10,967 nt of DNA from an uncultured Gemmatimonadota bacterium (GTDB lineage: Bacteria > Gemmatimonadota > Gemmatimonadetes > Longimicrobiales > Gaopeijiaceae), in contig CAKZOQ010000342.1 of assembly GCA_937136445.1 (NCBI GenBank), forward strand, positions 1 to 10,967. Reading direction: 5' to 3'. Each line of letters starts with the position of its first letter. Positions within the stretch are counted from its first letter, which is position 1. Positions 1-6,754 of the stretch are shown one piece after another. A program made the translations under genes and the position numbers. The notes beneath the pieces are model-generated. The model made no database searches. It saw only the letters and a program-made list of their open reading frames with translations, and had not been told where the DNA came from.

Positions 1-2336
1 CCGCCTTTCTGCTGGCCTTCCACCGCGGGTGGAACGGGGCCGCCCTGGCGTTGGCGGCGACCATGGCCACCCTGGCCCTCAGCCAGGCCGAGATCCTCCT
101 CCTGGAGCTGGATCCACCGCGCTGGGAGATCCTCATGGCCATCGTGGGCCTCATGGTGGCGGTCTGCCTGGGAGCGGGATGGCTGGCGAATTCCCTCCAT
201 CGGGAGCGCACCCGGGCGGAGAAGGCCGCCCTCACGGATGCCCTCACCGGCCTGCCCAACCGGCGCCACGCCTCGATCCTGCTGGAGAGCCACTTCGGGC
301 GGGCGGCCCGGGGCGACGACCTGGCCGTGGTCCTCTTCGACCTGGACGAGTTCAAGCAGGTCAACGACGAACATGGCCACGGCGAGGGGGACCGGGTTCT
401 CCGGACCTTCTCCGAACTGCTGAAGGAACGGACCCGACGCATGGACCTGTCCGCCCGCTGGGGCGGTGAGGAGTTCCTCACCGTGCTGGTGGACGCCGAT
501 GTGGAGACGGCGGTCATGTTCGCCGAGGAGATCCGGGCCTCCCTGGCGGCGGAGGACTTCGGGTGGGGGCGGGTGACCGCCAGCGCCGGCGTCGGGGCCG
601 TGGAGCCCGGCATGGGATCCCCGGACGTGCTGGTGGCGGCGGCGGACCGAGCCCTCTACATGGCCAAGGATCTGGGTCGCGATCGAGTGCACCGTGCCGA
701 CCGGCTCCTTTCGGGGTCTCGAAAGGGTCGCCTCGCCAAGGAAGAGGACCCGGTGGAAGGCATTCCGCTGCACAACCTGCGGGTCCTGCTGGTGGACGAC
801 GATCGCGCGGTCCTCCGCTCCACCCGACGCCTCCTGGAGCGGCTCGGGTGCTCGGTCCAGGCCTTCGAGGATCCTCGGGAGGCGTTGGAGACGGCGGGTC
901 GGGCGCCCCACCCGCACGTCATCGTCACCGACATCATCATGCCGGAGATGAGCGGCTTCACCCTGGTGGATCTCGCCTCCCGGGCCGTCCCCCACCTCCG
1001 CGCCGTCTACGTGTCGGGGTATCCCCAGGACGAGGTCTACTGGGGCGGGTCCCCCGGCGCCCGAACCGTCTTCCTCTCCAAGCCCATCGAGGTGGAGGTT
1101 CTCTCCGAAGCCCTGGAGCTGATCCTGGGCACCGTCCACCAGGATCTCGACGAAGAACAGGTGGACGCGGCGCTCTCGCCGGCCATGCTGGACCACACCC
1201 GGGAGGCCGACCCCACCGACGGGACGCCCGGAGGCAACGGGCAGGGAGCCGCGCGAGGCCGGATCCTCATCGTGGACGACGAGCCCCATGTCGCGGGCGT
1301 CCTCCAGCGCCTGTTCGTGCGGCAAGGCTACGAGGAGCCGTTGGCCGTGCACGACCCCACCCGGGTCCCGGCGGTCCTGGAAGAGGAAGAGATCGACCTC
1401 ATCCTCCTGGACCTCCACATGCCGGAGATGGACGGCTTTCAGCTCATGAAGCACCTGCCCCGGCACCGGGAGCCGTCCGAGTTCCTCCCGGTGCTGGTCC
1501 TCACCGGCGACACCGCCCCGGAGGTGCGTCGGCGGGCGCTGGAAGCCGGCGCCCACGACTTCCTCAGCAAACCCTTCGACGTGGCGGAGGCCCAGGCTCG
1601 CGTGAAGAACCTCCTGGAGGCTCGGTTCCTCAACCAGCGCGTGGCCCGGCAGCGCGACGAGATGGAGGCCCGGGTCCGCGAACGCACGGCGGAGCTGGCC
1701 GATACGAGGTCCGAGATCCTCCATCGCCTGGCCCGCGCCGCCGAGTACCGCGACGACGTCACTGGACGACACGCGGAGCGCGTGGGGATGCTCTCCTCCC
1801 TTGTCGCCCGGGAGCTGGGCTTCGGGCACCGTGACGTGGACATCATCCGCCGGACAGCCCCCCTGCACGACGTCGGCAAGATCGGCGTCCCCGACGCCAT
1901 CCTCCGGAAGCCCGGCGCCCTCACGCCGTCGGAGTTCGAGCTCATGAAGACCCATACCATCATCGGGGAGGAGATTCTGGGTGGGGGCCGGCATCGCATT
2001 CTGAGCATGGCGGCGGAGATCGCCCGCTCGCACCACGAGCGCTGGGACGGCGACGGCTACCCGGATGGACTGGAGGGAGAGGAGATCCCCCTGCCGGCCC
2101 GGATCGTGTCCGTGGCCGACACCTTCGACACCCTCTCCCACAACCGGCCCTACAAGGACGCGGTGTCCGTGGAAGACGCCCTGGCCGAGATCCGGCGCTG
2201 CGCCGGTGGCCACTTCGACCCGCGGGTGGTGGAGGCCTTCGAAGCCATCTGCCAGCGGGTGGGGCCGCAGCACTTCACGAGCCTGTCGGACCCCGTGGAT
2301 CCCCATAGCGACATCTACGACGTCGTGGACTCCTGA
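1..2336 (+). CDS. Membrane-anchored GGDEF-REC-REC-HD-GYP cyclic-di-GMP signalling protein (5' end outside window)
   Basis: The frame is open to the window edge (first full codon at 3), so the N-terminus is missing. Residues below are numbered from a TTG at 51, used only as a ruler. Hydrophobic stretches up to about residue 47 look like the last membrane segments. A GGDEF diguanylate cyclase domain follows (about 58-216): active-site GGEEF at 138-142, and an RRMD inhibitory (I-site) motif at 129-132 with the same spacing as in PleD. Receiver 1 (about 243-357) has acidic residues 249-251, phospho-acceptor D294, S322 and K344. Receiver 2 (about 403-520) has D409/D410, D454, T485 and K507. A charged helical linker leads to an HD-GYP phosphodiesterase (about 560-745) with H574, HD at 606-607 and GYP at 669-671. 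By family knowledge it makes and degrades cyclic-di-GMP at the inner membrane. No partner kinase is visible. The domain calls are secure; the net activity is unknown. Confidence 0.95.
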   Translation, partial: AFLLAFHRGWNGAALALAATMATLALSQAEILLLELDPPRWEILMAIVGLMVAVCLGAGWLANSLHRERTRAEKAALTDALTGLPNRRHASILLESHFGRAARGDDLAVVLFDLDEFKQVNDEHGHGEGDRVLRTFSELLKERTRRMDLSARWGGEEFLTVLVDADVETAVMFAEEIRASLAAEDFGWGRVTASAGVGAVEPGMGSPDVLVAAADRALYMAKDLGRDRVHRADRLLSGSRKGRLAKEEDPVEGIPLHNLRVLLVDDDRAVLRSTRRLLERLGCSVQAFEDPREALETAGRAPHPHVIVTDIIMPEMSGFTLVDLASRAVPHLRAVYVSGYPQDEVYWGGSPGARTVFLSKPIEVEVLSEALELILGTVHQDLDEEQVDAALSPAMLDHTREADPTDGTPGGNGQGAARGRILIVDDEPHVAGVLQRLFVRQGYEEPLAVHDPTRVPAVLEEEEIDLILLDLHMPEMDGFQLMKHLPRHREPSEFLPVLVLTGDTAPEVRRRALEAGAHDFLSKPFDVAEAQARVKNLLEARFLNQRVARQRDEMEARVRERTAELADTRSEILHRLARAAEYRDDVTGRHAERVGMLSSLVARELGFGHRDVDIIRRTAPLHDVGKIGVPDAILRKPGALTPSEFELMKTHTIIGEEILGGGRHRILSMAAEIARSHHERWDGDGYPDGLEGEEIPLPARIVSVADTFDTLSHNRPYKDAVSVEDALAEIRRCAGGHFDPRVVEAFEAICQRVGPQHFTSLSDPVDPHSDIYDVVDS

Positions 2337-2347
2337 CGCTGGACGCC

Positions 2348-2716
2348 GTGCCCTCCCTACGCCCTTCCCGAACCCTCCGCTCCCTCCCCCTCTCCCTCGG
2401 CCTCGCAGTCGCCCTCTGGGCGGGTTGGGCCTGCGGGGGGAGCGAGGTGGCACCGGAGACCACCGCGCTGGACCGGGATACCTTCATCCGGAGCTGGGTG
2501 GACCTCCGGGTGACGGCGGTGCGGAGCGGGGAGCCCCTCACGGACTCGCTGCGCGCCGCCGTCCTGGACCGGCAGGGAGTCACCGAGGAGGAGCTGATGG
2601 AGTTCGCCGAGGTGCGGGGCGACGATCTCGCCTACATGCGGGATCTCTGGCTGGAGGTGGAGGCCCGCCTCCAGGCCGAAGACGTGCCGGTGGGGGACTC
2701 GGTCCGGCTCTACTGA
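2348..2716 (+). CDS. Small exported protein, probable lipoprotein, unknown function
   Basis: This 122-residue protein starts at GTG 2348, 11 nt after the signalling gene, so the two are probably co-transcribed. The start is supported by the N-terminus it creates: a basic region (R5, R8, R11), a hydrophobic core (about 13-28) and a cysteine at 29 followed by GGS, as in lipoproteins. The residues before Cys29 are G-W-A, a poor lipobox because of the tryptophan, so lipidation is likely rather than certain. The mature part is acidic and mostly helical, with a GVTEEEL segment and a conserved-looking MRDLW stretch. It loosely recalls small DUF4296-type lipoproteins (a helical domain with a GVT turn), but I cannot confirm that. 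Ribosome binding is weak (GGA about 5 nt upstream). No function is assigned. Confidence 0.7.
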   Translation: MPSLRPSRTLRSLPLSLGLAVALWAGWACGGSEVAPETTALDRDTFIRSWVDLRVTAVRSGEPLTDSLRAAVLDRQGVTEEELMEFAEVRGDDLAYMRDLWLEVEARLQAEDVPVGDSVRLY

Positions 2717-2741
2717 ACGGCCTCGGTGCGGCGGTGGGCCC

Positions 2742-3362
2742 TCACCCCGTCGGGAAGTGCACGCCGATGGCCAGCGCGTCCCGGTCGCCGACGGATGCTC
2801 CGAAGCGGACCGTGAGGCGGTCGTCGAAGTCGAGATCGAGTCCGAGGTCCACGGTGCCGTCCAAATCCAGGTCGTCGCCGTCGCCAGTCCGCACGTCCAA
2901 CGCCAGGTGCGCGCCCACGTACGGCCTGAACGAGACGCTCTCCTCCCGCGCCTGCCAGCCGATGACCAGGCCCGCCGGAAAGGACACGAGGAGATCGTCG
3001 CCCACACCGAGGCCGGCCCCGGTCCACCACATCACCTGCGGTTCCCCCGCCCCCTCGAGCTCCGCGAGGCTCCCGGAGACGTCCACCCCGAAGAGGGCCG
3101 CCACGTCGCCGTCGTCCGAGCCACGGCCATCGTCCTGCTCCGTCACCCCTGCCCGGAAGCCGATCCCCACCGGGGCAGCACTCCTTCGCCACATGGCCAG
3201 CGCACCCAGTCCATCGCCCGGGTGCGCCTCGGTCAGGAGCACCGAGAGGCCTGCGGGAGCACCGGGGTGCAGCATGCTGGGCACATCCCACACCACCTGA
3301 GCCCCCACGCCGGAGGGAAGGAGAAGGGCGAGGACGGCCAGCGCGGCGAACAGGTGCTTCAT
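2742..3362 (-). CDS. Secreted beta-rich protein, possibly a small outer-membrane barrel, unknown function
   Basis: This gene encodes 206 residues from ATG 3362, preceded by a near-perfect Shine-Dalgarno. The first 20 or so residues form a signal peptide: MKH, a run of A/L/V, then GVGA before Q, a plausible signal peptidase I site. The rest alternates hydrophobic and polar residues in many short strands separated by Gly/Asp turns, as in small beta-barrels. The last strand reads AIGVHF and three residues (PTG) follow it, so the C-terminus is not a textbook barrel signature. An aspartate-rich loop holds D164-x-D166-x-D168-G169, resembling the first half of a calcium-binding loop. The gene follows guaA by 74 bp on the same strand and could be transcribed with it. 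I do not recognise a family. Periplasmic or outer-membrane location is an inference from the signal peptide. Confidence 0.75.
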   Translation of the reverse strand: MKHLFAALAVLALLLPSGVGAQVVWDVPSMLHPGAPAGLSVLLTEAHPGDGLGALAMWRRSAAPVGIGFRAGVTEQDDGRGSDDGDVAALFGVDVSGSLAELEGAGEPQVMWWTGAGLGVGDDLLVSFPAGLVIGWQAREESVSFRPYVGAHLALDVRTGDGDDLDLDGTVDLGLDLDFDDRLTVRFGASVGDRDALAIGVHFPTG

Positions 3363-3366
3363 GAAT

Positions 3367-3373
3367 CCTCCTT
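3367..3373 (-). promoter_or_regulatory. Strong Shine-Dalgarno of the secreted protein gene
   Basis: On the minus strand this reads AAGGAGG, ending 4 nt before the ATG at 3362. It fixes the start and is the strongest ribosome-binding site in the window. Together with the 74-bp gap after guaA, it suggests that this gene is translated independently of guaA. Confidence 0.85.
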
Positions 3374-3436
3374 CGATGGATGCGACCCTCGCGACGCGCG
3401 CCGGAGGGGTGTGGGTCCGGGCCCCTCGTCGGCTCC

Positions 3437-4996
3437 CTACTCCCACTCGATGGTGGCAGGAGGCTTCGAGCTCACATCGTAGGTGACCCGGTTGATCCCG
3501 GAGACCTCGTTGATGATGCGGGTTGAGACCCGGCCGAGCACTTCGTGGGGGAAGTGGAACCAGTCCGCCGTCATCCCGTCCCGGGAGGTGACGGCCCGGA
3601 GGGCGAGGACGTTCTCGTAGGTGCGCGCGTCGCCCATCACCCCCACCGACTGGACCGGAAGGAGGACGGCGAAGGCCTGCCAGATCTCGTCGTAGAGCCC
3701 AGCCTCCCGGATCTCCTCCAGGTAGATGGCGTCGGCGTCCCGCAGCACCTGGAGCCGCTCCGGGGTGACGTCCCCCAGGATGCGGATGGCCAGTCCCGGT
3801 CCCGGGAAGGGATGCCGTCCGACGAACTCCTCCGGAAGCCCCAGCTCCCGCCCCACCTGCCGGACCTCGTCCTTGAAGAGGTCCCGGAGGGGCTCCACCA
3901 GGTCGAAGGGCATCTCCTCCGGCAGCCCGCCGACGTTGTGGTGGGTCTTGATGGTCACCGACGGCCCTCCGGCGGAATGGGACTCGATGACGTCCGGATA
4001 GAGGGTGCCCTGGACCAGGAAGCGGGCGTCGGTGCCCTCCCGCGCCGCCGTCGCTTCGAAGACCTCGATGAAGGTGTTGCCGATGACCGTGCGTTTCCGC
4101 TCGGGATCGGTGACCCCCTCCAGACGGCCCAGGAAGAGCTCCTGGGCTTCTTCCACCACCAGGTTCATGTCGTAGTGGGAGCGGAACATGCGCTCCACCT
4201 GCTGGCGCTCGTGCTTCCGCATGAGCCCGTGGTCCACGAAGATGCAGGTCAGCCGGTCGCCGATGGCCCGGTGCACCAGGACGGCGGCCACGGAGGAGTC
4301 CACGCCTCCGCTGAGGCCGCAGATGGCGGTCCCTTCCCCCACCTGGTCCCGAATGCTCTGCACCGTCTCGTCGATGAAGGCGCCGGCGGTCCAGGTGGGC
4401 CGGCAGCCCGCCACCTCGAAGAGGAAGTTGGAGAGGATCTCCTCGCCACGGTGGGTGTGGGCCACCTCGGGGTGGAACTGGACCCCCCAGATGGGTCGAT
4501 CCTCGGCGCGGAAGGCGGCGGTGGGAAGCGACGCCGTGGAGGCCACCCGCTCGTAGCCCTCCGGCGGTCGGTCCACATGGTCGCCGTGGGAGCACCAGAC
4601 CGTGGTGGTCTCTCCGCCGTCGAAGCCGGCGAAGAGCCCGTTGCTCCCCTCGATGGCCAGCTCCGCCCGCCCATACTCCCGCTTTCCGTGCTGGACGTCC
4701 GCGCCCTCGAGGTGGGCGATGAGCTGCATGCCGTAGCAGATCCCCAGGAGCGGAATCCCGCTGGTGAGGAGCTCGGGGTCGGCGGTGGGGGCGTCGTCGT
4801 CGTACACCGACGTGGGCCCGCCGGAGAGGATGATGGCGGTGGGATCCCATTCCCGGATCCAGGCCAGATCCCGGCCGGCCGGGTGGATCTCGCAATAGAC
4901 CCGCTCCTCCCGGATGCGCCGGGCGATGAGCTGGGTGAACTGGGAACCGAAGTCCAGGACCAGGACGCGGTCGTGGCGCTCGTGCTCTCCCACCAT
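3437..4996 (-). CDS. guaA: GMP synthase (glutamine-hydrolysing)
   Basis: Converts XMP to GMP using ATP and glutamine, the last step of guanine nucleotide synthesis in the cytoplasm. From ATG 4996 the protein has 519 residues, close to the usual 525. The class I glutamine amidotransferase domain comes first: nucleophile C87 in GICYGMQ, with H175 and E177 in FHPEV completing the triad. The ATP-pyrophosphatase domain follows, with the P-loop SGGVDSS at 229-235. The C-terminal dimerisation domain ends with the family-typical PATIEWE. The ATG overlaps the proS stop by one base (TGATG) and has a GAGGG Shine-Dalgarno, which I prefer to an in-frame GTG at 5014 that would add six residues inside proS. 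It is the last gene of the tightly overlapped hisS operon. The stop codon is TAG. All key residues are present. Confidence 0.98.
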   Translation of the reverse strand: MVGEHERHDRVLVLDFGSQFTQLIARRIREERVYCEIHPAGRDLAWIREWDPTAIILSGGPTSVYDDDAPTADPELLTSGIPLLGICYGMQLIAHLEGADVQHGKREYGRAELAIEGSNGLFAGFDGGETTTVWCSHGDHVDRPPEGYERVASTASLPTAAFRAEDRPIWGVQFHPEVAHTHRGEEILSNFLFEVAGCRPTWTAGAFIDETVQSIRDQVGEGTAICGLSGGVDSSVAAVLVHRAIGDRLTCIFVDHGLMRKHERQQVERMFRSHYDMNLVVEEAQELFLGRLEGVTDPERKRTVIGNTFIEVFEATAAREGTDARFLVQGTLYPDVIESHSAGGPSVTIKTHHNVGGLPEEMPFDLVEPLRDLFKDEVRQVGRELGLPEEFVGRHPFPGPGLAIRILGDVTPERLQVLRDADAIYLEEIREAGLYDEIWQAFAVLLPVQSVGVMGDARTYENVLALRAVTSRDGMTADWFHFPHEVLGRVSTRIINEVSGINRVTYDVSSKPPATIEWE

Positions 4997-6456
4997 CAGT
5001 AGGCCCTCGCCCACACCACCTCGTGCTCCGCGTCGCCCTCGCCGGAGATGCAGCGCGTGGGTGCCGAGTCACTCCGGAACTCCTCGTCGGGTAGGACGCG
5101 GGAGGTGGCCTTGGTCTGCTCCTGGACCGCCTGCTCCACCGCCGGGTCGCCGTTCCAGCCGCTGTAGACGAAGCCCGCCCCCTGGTCCAGCGCCTCGTCC
5201 AGCTCGTCCATGCTGGTGACGCCGCGGACGGTGGCAGCCTCCCGTCGGTCCCGGGCCGCCGTCAGGAGCTCCGACTGGAAGGCCTCCAGGCGGTCCGGAA
5301 GGGTCTGGATGGCCTCGTTCTCCTCCACGAACTCCTTCCGTTTGGCGCCCTCCGGGGTCACCCGTCGAGCCAGCGCCAGGGAGCCCTTCTCCAGGTCCTT
5401 GGGGCCGATCTCCACTCGGAAGGGCACGCCCTTCCGCTCCCACTCGTAGAACTTGGCCCCCGGCGAGAGGTTCTCCCGGGCATCGACACGGACCCGGACC
5501 CCCAGATCCCGGAGGCGGGCCGCCACCTCGTCCACCTTGGCCAGGATGGCGGCGTGGTCGTCGCCCACCAGGATGGGCACGATGACCACCTGGTCCGGAG
5601 CGAGCCGGGGCGGCACCACGATCCCCTGGTCGTCGCCGTGGGTCATGATGAGCCCACCCACCAGCCGGGTGCTCACACCCCAGGAGGTGTTCCAGGCGTA
5701 CTCCTCCTGCCCCTCCTCGGTCTGGAAGGTGAGCCCGAACTGCCTGCTGAAGTTCTGGCCCAGAAAGTGGGAGGTCCCGGCCTGCAGGGCCTTTCCGTCC
5801 TGCATGAGGGCCTCGGTGGCATAGGAGCGCACCGCGCCGGCGAACTTCTCCGAGTCCGTCTTCAGCCCGGTGATGGGGGGCATCCCCATCCACTCCTCCA
5901 TGAAGGTCCGGTAGACGCCCAACATGCGCACCGTCTCCTCCTCGGCCTCCTCCGGAGTGGCGTGGGCGGTGTGGCCTTCCTGCCAGAGGAACTCGGCGGT
6001 CCGCAGGAAGAGCCGGGTCCGGAGCTCCCAGCGCATCACGTTGGCCCACTGGTTCAGCAGCATCGGGAGGTCGCGGTAGGACTGCACCCACTTGGCCATC
6101 ATGTGGTAGATGACGGTCTCGGAGGTGGGTCGGATGGCCAGGGGCTCGTCCAGCTCCTTGCCGCCGGCCTGGGTCACCACCGCCAGCTCCGGCGCGAAGC
6201 CCTCCACGTGCTCCTTCTCCTTCTCGATGAAGCTCATGGGGATGAGGAGCGGGAAGTAGGCGTTCTCGTGCCCCGTGGCCTTGAACATGTCGTCCAGCGC
6301 CTCCCTCATGCGCTCCCAGATCCCGTAGCCCCAGGGACGGATGACCATGCTCCCCCGCACCGGGGAGTAGTCGGCGAGCTCGGCGCGCAGCACGACCTCG
6401 TTGTACCAGGCGCTGAAGTCGTCCTCGCGCGGAGTCAGCTTCTTGTCGTCAGCCAT
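4996..6456 (-). CDS. proS: Prolyl-tRNA synthetase, archaeal/eukaryote-like short form
   Basis: Charges tRNA-Pro with proline in the cytoplasm. The 486 residues are typical of the short ProRS type 3, not the roughly 570-residue bacterial type with an editing insertion. The class II catalytic core shows RPTSET (109-114), a motif 2 region around R146-E158 (LFLRTAEFLWQEGHTAH) and a motif 3 region with GVSTRLVGGL starting at 260. An anticodon-binding domain follows (about 285-395). The C-terminal domain ends in the tyrosine typical of the type. In thermophile members this last domain binds zinc through four cysteines; here only C469 remains, so the zinc site appears lost. The ATG at 6456 lies 8 nt inside the preceding membrane-protein gene, and the TGA overlaps the guaA start. 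No separate editing domain gene is visible nearby. Confidence 0.97.
   Translation of the reverse strand: MADDKKLTPREDDFSAWYNEVVLRAELADYSPVRGSMVIRPWGYGIWERMREALDDMFKATGHENAYFPLLIPMSFIEKEKEHVEGFAPELAVVTQAGGKELDEPLAIRPTSETVIYHMMAKWVQSYRDLPMLLNQWANVMRWELRTRLFLRTAEFLWQEGHTAHATPEEAEEETVRMLGVYRTFMEEWMGMPPITGLKTDSEKFAGAVRSYATEALMQDGKALQAGTSHFLGQNFSRQFGLTFQTEEGQEEYAWNTSWGVSTRLVGGLIMTHGDDQGIVVPPRLAPDQVVIVPILVGDDHAAILAKVDEVAARLRDLGVRVRVDARENLSPGAKFYEWERKGVPFRVEIGPKDLEKGSLALARRVTPEGAKRKEFVEENEAIQTLPDRLEAFQSELLTAARDRREAATVRGVTSMDELDEALDQGAGFVYSGWNGDPAVEQAVQEQTKATSRVLPDEEFRSDSAPTRCISGEGDAEHEVVWARAY
5004..5008 (-). promoter_or_regulatory. Shine-Dalgarno deciding the guaA start
   Basis: Reads GAGGG on the minus strand, 7 nt before ATG 4996 and inside the proS coding sequence. 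The spacing supports ATG 4996 over the upstream GTG at 5014. The TGATG overlap allows translational coupling with proS. Confidence 0.6.
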
Positions 6457-6754
6457 GGTTCTCGTCGTTGGATTCGTTGAGCTTCTCTCGGATCCGGGCC
6501 TCCTCGCGGCGCACCCGGATCAGCGTCACCGCCGCCGGGAGCCCGAAGAGGAGAAGGGAGGCGGCCGCCCATACGGCGCGGAAGCCCCAGGGGACCATGC
6601 CGTCCAGGACCAGCGCCACCAGGGCGCCCCCCAGGAGGGCGAGGATCAGCGCCCCCCCGATCATGACCCACTCCAGGATGTCCAGGCGGCGGATGGCCCG
6701 AAGGGTGACCTCCTGGGCCAGGCGGGTCTCGGCGTCGGACTCGTCGCCGCTCAC
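6449..6754 (-). CDS. Small two-TM membrane protein between hisS and proS, unknown function
   Basis: This 101-residue protein starts at GTG 6754, which overlaps the hisS stop as GTGA. A GGAG at 6763-6766 lies 8 nt upstream. The TGA ends 8 nt inside proS. Two hydrophobic segments are clear: about residues 29-50 and 58-79, joined by a short DGMVPWG turn. Arginines before the first helix (R19, R22, R23) and after the second (R80, R82, R83, R88) predict both ends in the cytoplasm. The N-terminus is acidic and the tail is charged and likely helical. Its embedding between two synthetase genes with overlaps on both sides, and the codon use matching its neighbours, argue that it is a real gene. I recognise no family and assign no function. 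Confidence 0.8.
   Translation of the reverse strand: MSGDESDAETRLAQEVTLRAIRRLDILEWVMIGGALILALLGGALVALVLDGMVPWGFRAVWAAASLLLFGLPAAVTLIRVRREEARIREKLNESNDENHG

Noticed and set aside
2348..2405. Pyrimidine-rich stretch as a regulatory tract or Rho-loading site
   Set aside because: It is explained by the codons of the signal peptide (Pro, Ser, Leu, Arg) of the small exported protein.
3404..3427. Hairpin GAGGGG with CCCCTC just after the guaA stop as a terminator
   Set aside because: The stem is only 6 bp with a 12-nt loop and there is no T-tract, so it is not distinguishable from GC-rich background.
3545..5002. Long open frame (485 codons) on the plus strand opposite guaA
   Set aside because: It runs antisense to an unambiguous guaA and its translation is low-complexity, rich in G, V, H, E and D, as expected for a mirror frame in GC-rich DNA.
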